Below, one piece after another: positions 1-5,423 of a stretch of DNA of 6,616 bases; position 1 is the stretch's first letter, and each line of letters begins with the position of its first letter. Both the position numbers and the translations under genes were made by a program. Origin of the DNA: Lysobacterales bacterium (GTDB lineage: Bacteria > Pseudomonadota > Gammaproteobacteria > Xanthomonadales > SZUA-36); the NCBI GenBank assembly GCA_013213875.1, contig JABSSV010000248.1, forward strand, positions 1-6,616, read 5' to 3'. The notes beneath the pieces are model-generated. The model ran no database searches, was not told the origin of the DNA, and saw only the letters and a list, made by a program, of their open reading frames with translations.

Positions 1-523
1 CCAGAAGCGACAGTTCACCGCGCTCAAGCCCGACTTGCAAGGCTGTCACGTCTATGACCATCTGCGGCTGCGGTTTCAGCACGGGAAGTGCTACCGGCAC
101 CTTAGCCGAAGGACCGCTTTGCACCGCCTCCCCCGCTTCCAACCAGGCACCCCAGCCACCATCCAGCAGGGTGACGCAGTCGTGCCCAAAATATCGCATG
201 AGCCACCACAGGCGGGCCGCAAAGGCACCGCCCTGGGCATCATAGGCGACCACCGGCTGACCCACAGTCCAGCCACTGCGGGCCAGAAAGTCGGCAAACG
301 CCTCCGGCGTTGGCAGGGGATGGCGCCCGCTGCCGGCAGTCACCGGGCCGGCCAGATCCTGATCGAGATCGGCATGGTGCGCACCGGGGATGTGACCCTC
401 CAACCAGCACTCCCGACCGCGCGCGGCGCTGGCCAGATCAAAGCGGCAGTCGAATACGCTGACCCTACCCTCGCTTAGCCAGGCCCTCAGCGTGGGCACG
501 TCAATGAGCATGGGCTGCCTCAT
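1..523 (-). CDS. Sulfurtransferase, rhodanese/3-mercaptopyruvate type (N-terminal part)
   Basis: Partial gene: 174 codons are visible and the reading frame runs off the left edge. The protein opens MRQPMLIDVPTLRAWL and shows a typical non-catalytic N-terminal rhodanese domain: DCRFDL near residue 25, HIPGAHHADLDQDL near residue 45, then VVAYDAQGGAFAARLWWLM and LLDGGWGAW. Two-domain members of this family (SseA/TST type, about 270-285 residues) move sulfur from thiosulfate or 3-mercaptopyruvate to an acceptor through a cysteine in the second domain. That domain lies outside the window, so the substrate cannot be judged. The ATG at 523 overlaps the stop of the upstream Nudix gene as ATGA, which suggests translational coupling. 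An in-frame ATG at 511, preceded by GAGG with a 6-nt spacer, is an equally good start. Family assignment is firm; the exact enzyme is not. Confidence 0.9.
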   Translation of the reverse strand, partial: MRQPMLIDVPTLRAWLSEGRVSVFDCRFDLASAARGRECWLEGHIPGAHHADLDQDLAGPVTAGSGRHPLPTPEAFADFLARSGWTVGQPVVAYDAQGGAFAARLWWLMRYFGHDCVTLLDGGWGAWLEAGEAVQSGPSAKVPVALPVLKPQPQMVIDVTALQVGLERGELSLL

Positions 524-1176
524 GAGCTTTGCGCCGCGTCCGCCGACTGACCGAGGAGACGGTAGCGTTCCGCCAGGTTGCGAAGAATACCGGCGGTCAC
601 ACCCCAAATCACATGGCCATCCCAACGCATGCTGTGAATGGTCCGGGTTGCACCGCGGCGATGGATACGGGTGGGCGCCCAGGCAGCAAGGTCCAGGGCG
701 CGCTCAAGAGGCAGGGTAAAAACGGATTCCACTTCGTTGTGATCCGGCACAAAAACTGTTCCAGCCGGTATCAAAGCCACCACCGGCAACACCCGAAAGT
801 CGCTGACCGTATCGATACGGTCCAGAAAGCCAAGCACCTCTGCCCGGGATGGATCGAGACCGATTTCTTCCTCCGCCTCGCGCAACGCGGTGCGCACTCC
901 GGACTGATCCGATTCGTCAACAGAACCACCAGGAAAGGCGACCTGACCGGCATGCTGATTGAGATGTTGCGCGCGCTTGGTCAGCACCAGCTGCGGCATC
1001 TCGCCGTCGAGGATAGCTACCAGAACGGCTGCCGTGCGCCGTGGACGCTGCTGTTCACGACCCGCGGGCCGCCAGCCATTGACTTTCAGGGATTGGGCAC
1101 CGCCCGTTAGCGGCGCGACCGTGCGCTCCAGGGCGGTTTTCCAGCTAGCGCGGGACACGCTAGCTGCCTGCAGCAT
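520..1176 (-). CDS. nudL: Nudix hydrolase, CoA pyrophosphatase (NudL-like)
   Basis: 218 residues. Members of this family cleave coenzyme A and its derivatives to phosphopantetheine and 3',5'-ADP in the cytoplasm, using divalent metal. The CoA-Nudix signature is clear: LTKRAQHLNQHAGQVAFPGG (residues 65-84) runs straight into the Nudix box, with the metal-binding REAEEE at 99-104 followed by IGL. The first Glu of the usual Nudix pattern is Asp here with one extra residue before RE; as far as I recall, E. coli NudL looks similar. A C-terminal VIWGVTAGILR (189-199) also matches NudL. The start is uncertain. The ATG at 1176 has no Shine-Dalgarno and directly abuts a strong hairpin. A GTG at 1158 (codon 7) has CAGG 8 nt upstream and would keep the whole fold. 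The gene lies 45 bp after the FKBP gene and overlaps the sulfurtransferase gene by 4 bp, so co-transcription is likely. Confidence 0.92.
   Translation of the reverse strand: MLQAASVSRASWKTALERTVAPLTGGAQSLKVNGWRPAGREQQRPRRTAAVLVAILDGEMPQLVLTKRAQHLNQHAGQVAFPGGSVDESDQSGVRTALREAEEEIGLDPSRAEVLGFLDRIDTVSDFRVLPVVALIPAGTVFVPDHNEVESVFTLPLERALDLAAWAPTRIHRRGATRTIHSMRWDGHVIWGVTAGILRNLAERYRLLGQSADAAQSS
1142..1166 (-). repeat. Perfect 9-bp inverted repeat inside the 5' end of the Nudix gene
   Basis: Arms CAGCTAGCG (1142-1150) and CGCTAGCTG (1158-1166) with a 7-nt loop. In the minus-strand mRNA it would form a hairpin over codons 4-12 of the annotated Nudix ORF. The alternative GTG start (1158-1156) has its G at the end of the stem and its TG in the loop. 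No T-run follows, so it is not an intrinsic terminator. Confidence 0.6.
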
Positions 1177-1200
1177 GCCGGGCTGATGAAACAGCCCGGC
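1177..1200 (-). repeat. GC-rich perfect hairpin in the FKBP-Nudix gap
   Basis: Arms GCCGGGCTG (1177-1185) and CAGCCCGGC (1192-1200) with the 6-nt loop ATGAAA on the plus strand. It lies 21 nt past the FKBP stop codon and touches the annotated Nudix ATG. On the minus-strand transcript no U-tract follows, so full intrinsic termination is unlikely. It could protect the 3' end of the FKBP message, cause partial termination, or limit Nudix translation. Those roles are inference; only the symmetry is seen. Confidence 0.6.
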
Positions 1201-1221
1201 TCGTGTGCCGGAGAGGCAAAC

Positions 1222-1905
1222 TTACTCGATGATTTCCATCAGTTTGAGGTCGAACTGCAGCGCCTCATTCGGGCCTACCGCAGGCGGGTTGCCGCGCTGT
1301 GCAAAGGCCAGTTCGGGCGGCAGGAACACCTGCCAGGTAGAGCCGGCTTTCATCAGCGGCAGCACTTCCTGCCAGCCTGCGAGAACCTGATTGACCACAA
1401 ATTCCTGCGGCACGCCGCGAGCGAAGGAGCTGTCGATCTCCAGACCGTCCATCTTGATGCTGCGGTAGTGAACGCTTACGCGGCTTTCCAGCCCCGGGCG
1501 CGCGCCTTCGCCTTCTTCGATGATGCGGTACTGAACACCGGAAGGCAGCACCACGATACCGGTCTTCGATTCATTGGCTTTCAGCCATTCCTCAGACTTG
1601 GTCTGATTTTCCAGCGCCAGGGCCTGCAGAGCTTCCAACTGCTCCGCGCGAACGCGTTCCTGCAGTTCGGTCAGCAGACGGCGCATTTCCTGTGCCTCGA
1701 CCTTGGGCTCAGCACCACCAACGGAATCGCGGATCGCTGAGATCAGCGCTTCCACATCAAAATCTTCGCCACGACGGCCGATGTCAGCACCGAGATCCCA
1801 GCCCACTGAGTAGCTCAGCTTGGCTTTTTCGCTGGAAAGGTCCTGGGCCAGCGCGGTACCTGAGACCAGGGCCAAAACAGTTGCAAGTGCGAAAGTCGCT
1901 CGCAT
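1222..1905 (-). CDS. Exported FKBP-type peptidyl-prolyl cis-trans isomerase (Mip/FkpA/FklB-like)
   Basis: 227 residues. The protein begins with a Sec signal peptide, MRATFALATVLALVSGTALA, with probable cleavage at ALA-Q (20/21), so it should act in the periplasm as a prolyl isomerase and folding helper. Residues about 23-115 form a charged helical segment like the FKBP_N dimerisation region of Mip/FkpA (KLSYSVGWDLGADI at 29-42). Residues about 117-226 are the FKBP domain: GVQYRIIEEGEGARPG, VSVHYRS, DGLEIDSS, FVVNQVLAGWQEVLPLMKAG, LPPELAFAQRG, GPNEALQFDLKLMEI. Several active-site positions differ from the consensus (see findings). The start at 1905 is fixed by GGAGG with a 7-nt spacer and by the signal peptide; the upstream extension to 2037 is not protein-like. 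It is the first gene of the minus-strand group and is divergent from pspA. Whether it is fkpA, fklB or mip by orthology is not resolved. Confidence 0.93.
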   Translation of the reverse strand: MRATFALATVLALVSGTALAQDLSSEKAKLSYSVGWDLGADIGRRGEDFDVEALISAIRDSVGGAEPKVEAQEMRRLLTELQERVRAEQLEALQALALENQTKSEEWLKANESKTGIVVLPSGVQYRIIEEGEGARPGLESRVSVHYRSIKMDGLEIDSSFARGVPQEFVVNQVLAGWQEVLPLMKAGSTWQVFLPPELAFAQRGNPPAVGPNEALQFDLKLMEIIE

Positions 1906-1912
1906 GGTATTT

Positions 1913-1917
1913 CCTCC
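1913..1917 (-). promoter_or_regulatory. Shine-Dalgarno of the FKBP gene
   Basis: GGAGG on the minus strand, 7 nt before the ATG at 1905. It decides this start over the longer in-frame ORF that begins at 2037. Confidence 0.85.
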
Positions 1918-1963
1918 GCAGAGTTGTGACAGGATCGCATACGCGATCTTGGAAAAGTGCGCT

Positions 1964-1992
1964 AGTGTACAGCAGCAGATGGCAAATGTCCC
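1964..1992 (-). promoter_or_regulatory. Candidate sigma-70 promoter of the FKBP gene
   Basis: On the minus strand, GGGACA (1992-1987) and TACACT (1969-1964) are separated by exactly 17 nt; each matches its consensus hexamer at four of six bases. Transcription would begin near 1957, giving a leader of about 50 nt that contains a 6-bp hairpin (GATCGC / GCGATC, 1933-1948) before the Shine-Dalgarno. Matches of this quality occur by chance, so this is tentative. Confidence 0.4.
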
Positions 1993-2068
1993 AGCGCGAA
2001 AGCACACGCATGCGTCTGCGACCCGCCTCAGGCCCATCGGTTCCCCCTGCGCCGCTTTTTTTCATTCA

Positions 2069-2081
2069 GCCAACAGTTGGC
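2069..2081. promoter_or_regulatory. Palindrome upstream of pspA, possible activator site
   Basis: GCCAACAGTTGGC has perfect 6-bp arms around a single base. It is centred about 128 bp upstream of the predicted pspA transcription start, within the range where sigma-54 enhancer-binding proteins such as PspF bind. A second palindrome, AACAGTCTGTT (2149-2159), lies nearer the promoter and shares AACAGT. Function is inferred from position only. Confidence 0.3.
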
Positions 2082-2176
2082 GGAATTCACCAAACCCCAC
2101 CACTCGGCGGCGCCAGGGAGCTAAGCGTCCGATATCTTTTTCAATATAAACAGTCTGTTATGAAAGCCGCATAATA

Positions 2177-2193
2177 TGGCACAAAATCTGCAT
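2177..2193 (+). promoter_or_regulatory. Sigma-54 (-24/-12) promoter of the psp operon
   Basis: TGGCACAAAATCTGCAT carries the invariant GG (2178-2179) and GC (2190-2191) exactly 10 nt apart, as sigma-54 promoters require, and a perfect TGGCAC -24 element. The -12 element is CTGCAT rather than TTGCA/T. The predicted start is near 2203, giving a leader of about 40 nt before the pspA ATG. In enterobacteria pspA is transcribed by sigma-54 RNA polymerase under PspF, so promoter type and gene agree. Confidence 0.85.
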
Positions 2194-2232
2194 TACAGTA
2201 GGCAACCGAAATTACTTTGCCTTTTGATGTAC

Positions 2233-2237
2233 AGGAG
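2233..2237 (+). promoter_or_regulatory. Shine-Dalgarno of pspA
   Basis: AGGAG with a 6-nt spacer to the ATG at 2244. It supports this start over the in-frame start at 2217, which would lack a comparable site and would add residues not found in PspA. Confidence 0.85.
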
Positions 2238-2243
2238 CCACTC

Positions 2244-2945
2244 ATGAGTATTTTTTCCAGACTCAGCGACATTATTAACGCCAACCTCAACGCGCTGGTC
2301 GAAAAAGCCGAAGACCCGGAGAAGATCATCCGGCTTATGGTGCAGGAAATGGAGGACACGCTGGTCGAGATTCGCTCCGCTGCCGCCAAATGCATCGCTG
2401 ATCAGAAAGAACTGCGCCGACGCCTGGAGTTTCTCGAAAAAGACGAGGCAGAGTGGACCCAGCGTGCAGAGCTGGCCATCCGCCGGGAGCGGGAAGATCT
2501 GGCCCGGGCAGCGCTGGCGGAAAAACAGAACATCAGTGATGAGATCAAAGCGGTGCACGGTGATCTGGACCTGCTGGGCGAGCAATTGGAGAATTTTAAC
2601 AATGACATCGGCAAGCTGCAGGCCAAGCTCAGCGATGCCAAGAACCGTCAGCGAAGCATTGTGCTGCGGCATAAGACCGCGACCACGCAGCTGGCTGCGC
2701 GCAAACACATTCATGACGACAGTATCGATGACATGCTGTTCCGCTTTGAAAACGCAGAGCGAAAAATCGATCGCATCGAGTCGGAAGGCGAAGCCATGGG
2801 CATGGGACGGCGGCGCAACCTGGCCGACGAAATTGCCGGCCTTGAAGACAACGACCGCGTTGAAGCAGAGCTGGAAAGTCTGAAAAGCCAGCTGGGCCAG
2901 AAGAAAAGCACCCCTAGCGCCAAATCAACCAAGGAGAAATCCTGA
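2244..2945 (+). CDS. pspA: Phage shock protein A (PspA/IM30 family)
   Basis: 233 residues. PspA is a peripheral inner-membrane protein of the ESCRT-III-like PspA/IM30 family. It oligomerises on stressed membranes, helps keep the proton-motive force and, in enterobacteria, inhibits the activator PspF when unstressed. The N-terminus, MSIFSRLSDIINANLNALVEK, is the amphipathic membrane-binding helix and nearly matches E. coli PspA. It is followed by AEDPEKIIRLMVQEMEDTLVE and the conserved REREDLARAALAEKQ (about 79-93). The remainder is charged coiled coil, ending in a Lys/Ser-rich tail (QKKSTPSAKSTKEKS) that makes it somewhat longer than the 222-residue E. coli protein. First gene of the psp operon, downstream of a sigma-54-type promoter. 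Its stop overlaps the pspB start by one base (TGATG). Confidence 0.98.
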   Translation: MSIFSRLSDIINANLNALVEKAEDPEKIIRLMVQEMEDTLVEIRSAAAKCIADQKELRRRLEFLEKDEAEWTQRAELAIRREREDLARAALAEKQNISDEIKAVHGDLDLLGEQLENFNNDIGKLQAKLSDAKNRQRSIVLRHKTATTQLAARKHIHDDSIDDMLFRFENAERKIDRIESEGEAMGMGRRRNLADEIAGLEDNDRVEAELESLKSQLGQKKSTPSAKSTKEKS

Positions 2946-3166
2946 TGGAAGAATTATTAGTCATCTTTGCTCTGGGCGTCTGCGCCCCCATGTGGCTCTT
3001 TTTTCACTACCTGACCAAGTGGAAAACGGCCAAAGGCCTGAGCACCGAGGACGAAAGGATGCTCGGTGAAATCTGGGAATCAACCACCCGCATGGAAGAA
3101 CGCATCCAAACGCTGGAGCGCATTCTTGACAGCGAGGCGCCACGCTGGCGCACCCGTCATGACTGA
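2945..3166 (+). CDS. pspB: Phage shock protein B
   Basis: 73 residues, the usual PspB size. One N-terminal transmembrane helix (about residues 3-22, LLVIFALGVCAPMWLFFHYL) is followed by a cytoplasmic part with a short coiled coil ending RMEERIQTLERILDSEAPRW (49-68), the family hallmark. PspB is an inner-membrane protein that works with PspC to sense envelope stress and draw PspA to the membrane, freeing PspF. The start is supported by AAGGAG (2931-2936), 8 nt before the ATG, inside the end of pspA. The gene overlaps pspA by 1 bp and pspC by 8 bp, so translational coupling is likely. Confidence 0.97.
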   Translation: MEELLVIFALGVCAPMWLFFHYLTKWKTAKGLSTEDERMLGEIWESTTRMEERIQTLERILDSEAPRWRTRHD

Positions 3167-3578
3167 TTCGCAGCGGCCCAATCCACACCGGCTGACCCGC
3201 GATCCGCAGCGGGCCATGCTGGCCGGCGTCTGCGCGGGCCTGGCGGACTATTTCGGCTTTGATCTGAAGGGTCTCCGTCTGGTCGTCGCCATTCTGGGCC
3301 TGGTGTTTTCACCCTTTGTGATCACCAGCTACGTGGTTCTGGCCTTGGTCCTGCCCAAAAAGGAAGGCAAACCGGCCCTGGATCAGGAGCAGGCAACGTT
3401 CTGGCGCGAAGTCAGCAATCGCCCCGCGGACGTTTTTGGCGGCCTCCGTCACCGCTTTCGAGCTTTGGATCTGCGCTTACAGCGCATGGAAGCCTTTGTG
3501 ACTTCGCCACAATTCAGAATCGATCGGGAACTTAAGCGGCCTTCGGGTATCGAAGGTTCCGAACAACGCGAAACATAA
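3159..3578 (+). CDS. pspC: Phage shock protein C (PspC domain)
   Basis: 139 residues. The PspC domain begins at RLTRDPQRAMLAGVCAGLADYFG (about 11-33), followed by the hydrophobic stretch LRLVVAILGLVFSPFVITSYVVLALVLP (39-66). The C-terminal part, LRLQRMEAFVTSPQFRI (105-121), matches the end of E. coli PspC (RLREMERYVTSDTF). PspC is an inner-membrane partner of PspB that signals membrane stress to PspA. The ATG lies 8 bp inside pspB and has no nearby Shine-Dalgarno (a GAGG is 21 nt away), so it is probably translated by coupling to pspB. The longer in-frame ORF starting at 3066 is only the overlap with pspB. Confidence 0.95.
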   Translation: MTDSQRPNPHRLTRDPQRAMLAGVCAGLADYFGFDLKGLRLVVAILGLVFSPFVITSYVVLALVLPKKEGKPALDQEQATFWREVSNRPADVFGGLRHRFRALDLRLQRMEAFVTSPQFRIDRELKRPSGIEGSEQRET

Positions 3579-3631
3579 CAAGAACGATTCCGGGCTTGGG
3601 TCCGGACAACCGAACTACGGGGGATGTAGAC

Positions 3632-3802
3632 ATGCAAGCAAGTCAGTCTAGGGCAAGCTCAGATAGGCGCCCAAAGATCAGCGCCACACCGCTCTTCGCA
3701 TCCAGCTGGCTCGCTCTGCTGGAAACAGTGAGAGCAGAGATGAACCGTCGCCAGCCATTGCTGGATGACAAAGCTCCGGGCGTTGTGCGTGACGCCGCCT
3801 GA
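3632..3802 (+). CDS. Candidate small protein at the end of the psp operon
   Basis: An ORF of 56 codons that I do not recognise. It begins MQASQSRASSDRRPKISATP and contains a possible amphipathic helix, LFASSWLALLETVRAEMNRR (21-40). For it: a good ribosome-binding sequence, GGGGGA (3619-3624), 7 nt before the ATG, and a stop 30 nt before the operon terminator, where a last cistron would end. Against it: about 34 of 56 codons end in G or C, weaker than I would expect beside the neighbouring genes, and it uses AGG twice and AGA once. It shows no evident similarity to PspD or PspE of E. coli. The stretch could instead be an untranslated 3' region. Confidence 0.35.
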   Translation: MQASQSRASSDRRPKISATPLFASSWLALLETVRAEMNRRQPLLDDKAPGVVRDAA

Positions 3803-3832
3803 CCTTCAGGCAGCAGACCGCCACGCCACTCA

Positions 3833-3860
3833 AGCGCCGCTGGTCGGCGCTTTTTTTTTT
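3833..3860 (+). terminator. Rho-independent terminator of the psp operon
   Basis: Stem AGCGCCG (3833-3839) / CGGCGCT (3845-3851), loop CTGGT, followed by a run of ten T (3851-3860). It ends plus-strand transcription from pspABC. On the opposite strand the hairpin is followed by TGAGTGG, so it should not terminate the convergent manC transcript intrinsically. Confidence 0.93.
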
Positions 3861-3946
3861 GCCCGGGGCACATGCAGTTGGCGCGCGACGGGTGACTGCT
3901 CCCAGCCGCCACACATGCTGGCGTGCACCTTGGTTTCAGATCGCCT
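3861..3946. other. Convergent intergenic stretch
   Basis: With 3579-3832 this makes about 370 bp between pspC and the manC-like gene. Beyond the candidate small ORF and the psp terminator I find only weak symmetry (CGCCA / TGGCG around 3907-3923). There is no T-run that would mark a terminator for the minus-strand operon. Confidence 0.5.
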
Positions 3947-5395
3947 CTAGCTGCGACCGTAGATATCCTCAAAGCGCTCGATGTCATCTTCCCCGAAATA
4001 GTCACCGGTTTGCACCTCAATCAGGTGAATGTCTTCCGTGCCAGGGTTTTCCAGGCGGTGCATGGTGTTCACGGGTATATAGGTGGACTGATTCTGCTCC
4101 AGCAAAATTTCTTCGTCGCCAATGCGAACCTTGGCCGTGCCATGAACCACGGTCCAGTGCTCGGAGCGCCGCTGATGCCGCTGTAGCGACAGCACCTGCC
4201 CCGGTTTAACGGTAAGACGCTTCACCTTGCAGTCATCGGCATCCTCGAGCACCGTATAGCTGCCCCAGGGACGATGAACCGTCTGGTGAAAAATTGCTGC
4301 CTCATCATTCAGCTCGGTAAGCTGCCGCACAACCTGGCCCACATCCTGAGCCCGGTCCCGATCAGCGACCAGCACCGCGTCACCGGTGTCCACGACCACA
4401 ACATTGTCCACTCCGACCGCTGCCACCAGTCGATCTTCACCCTGCACGAAGCAATCACGCGAGTCGACCATAACCGCCTTGCCGCGGATGCGATTACCGG
4501 CCTCGTCCGATTGATAAAGCTCGGCCAGGGCCTTCCAGGATCCGATATCGCTCCAACCAAAATCCGCCACCACCATGGCCGTATTGGATGCACGTTCCAT
4601 AACCGCGTAGTCGATAGAGATGGACGGGCATGCGGCAAACGGTTCGGCCGGGATCTCCAGCGGGTCCGCGTCACGCTCCGCGAGGCCAGCAAAAATTGAC
4701 TGCACGCTGGCCATCACCTCAGGCGCAGTGGCTTTCAGAGCCGCCAGCAGAGCGCCGGCCGTAAAACAGAACATGCCGGAGTTCCACTGGTATTCGCCGG
4801 AGGCCAGGTATTCGTGGGCCGTGGCCTGATCCGGCTTCTCAACAAACGCAGCAACCTTGAAAGCCTGCTCCAGGCCCAGCGCCTCGCCTTTACGGAGATA
4901 GCCAAAGCCGGTCTCCGCATGCGTGGGATGCATCCCGAAGGTGACCAAATGTCCCTGTGAGGCCAGTTCATCGGCCGTCGCGACCGCGTGCTCGAAGGCA
5001 TGCTGATCGCGAATCAAATGGTCCGCCGGGAGCACCAGCAGCCGCGCCTCATCGCCATAGCGAGCCTGCACCGTCAGCGCCGCCAGCCCGATCGCAGGCG
5101 CCGTATTGCGCCCCATGGGTTCCAGCAAAAACTGCGCCTGCTCTGGCGAGGCACCGAGCTGTTCGTAAAGATCCCGGGTATAAAAATAATAGTCGCGGCT
5201 GGTCACCGTAAAAATCGGGCCACCCTTCGCCACGGCAGCGGCACGAAGCCAGGTTTTTTCGGCCAGACTTTGGCCGTCGGCCAGTTGCATAAAGGGCTTC
5301 GGGTGCGCCTTGCGTGACACGGGCCAGAGGCGTGTACCCGCACCGCCAGAAAGAATCACCGGGATCAAAGGAGACTGCAGGTCCTGACTCATCAT
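3947..5395 (-). CDS. manC: Mannose-1-phosphate guanylyltransferase / mannose-6-phosphate isomerase (bifunctional)
   Basis: 482 residues, the usual length of the AlgA/ManC/CpsB type II family. The N-terminal nucleotidyltransferase domain has the pyrophosphorylase signature ILSGGAGTRLWPVSRKAHPK (14-33) followed by PF, then LEPMGRNTAPA (91-101), LPADHL (122-127) and FVEKP (184-188). It makes GDP-mannose from mannose-1-phosphate and GTP. The C-terminal cupin domain, from HRPWGSY (374-380), has SLQRHQRRSEHW (403-414) and HRLENPG (446-452), the metal-binding isomerase core that interconverts fructose-6-phosphate and mannose-6-phosphate; it ends FEDIYGRS. It acts in the cytoplasm and supplies GDP-mannose for exopolysaccharide or LPS. 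Two tandem ATGs (5395, 5392) follow a GAGAGA. The longer frame to 5698 would run into rfbD and is rejected. It lies 28 bp after rfbD, probably in the same operon. manC and algA are both used for this family; the physiological polymer is unknown. Confidence 0.95.
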   Translation of the reverse strand: MMSQDLQSPLIPVILSGGAGTRLWPVSRKAHPKPFMQLADGQSLAEKTWLRAAAVAKGGPIFTVTSRDYYFYTRDLYEQLGASPEQAQFLLEPMGRNTAPAIGLAALTVQARYGDEARLLVLPADHLIRDQHAFEHAVATADELASQGHLVTFGMHPTHAETGFGYLRKGEALGLEQAFKVAAFVEKPDQATAHEYLASGEYQWNSGMFCFTAGALLAALKATAPEVMASVQSIFAGLAERDADPLEIPAEPFAACPSISIDYAVMERASNTAMVVADFGWSDIGSWKALAELYQSDEAGNRIRGKAVMVDSRDCFVQGEDRLVAAVGVDNVVVVDTGDAVLVADRDRAQDVGQVVRQLTELNDEAAIFHQTVHRPWGSYTVLEDADDCKVKRLTVKPGQVLSLQRHQRRSEHWTVVHGTAKVRIGDEEILLEQNQSTYIPVNTMHRLENPGTEDIHLIEVQTGDYFGEDDIERFEDIYGRS

Positions 5396-5423
5396 TTTTC
5401 TCTCTGTACCAGAGCCGACAATT

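Noticed and set aside
529..1110. 193-residue plus-strand ORF
   Set aside because: It is antisense to the Nudix gene, whose motifs are unmistakable, and shows no domain of its own.
1186..1740. 184-residue plus-strand ORF
   Set aside because: Antisense shadow of the FKBP gene; no recognisable motif.
2006..2015. Palindrome ACGCATGCGT upstream of the FKBP gene
   Set aside because: A perfect 10-bp palindrome, but it does not extend further, has no partner copy and lies upstream of the proposed -35; chance is sufficient.
1906..2037. N-terminal extension of the FKBP ORF to an ATG at 2037
   Set aside because: The extra residues are Cys-rich and not protein-like. The extension would bury a clear signal peptide and skip a strong GGAGG site at 1913-1917.
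2193..2714. 173-residue minus-strand ORF
   Set aside because: Antisense shadow of pspA.
3833..3860. Bidirectional terminator serving both convergent operons
   Set aside because: On the minus strand the hairpin is followed by TGAGTGG, not a T-run, so only the psp direction is supported.
3643..4020. 125-residue minus-strand ORF across the psp terminator
   Set aside because: It crosses the terminator hairpin and the manC 3' end, and its T-run translates as a lysine run. There is no sign of coding.
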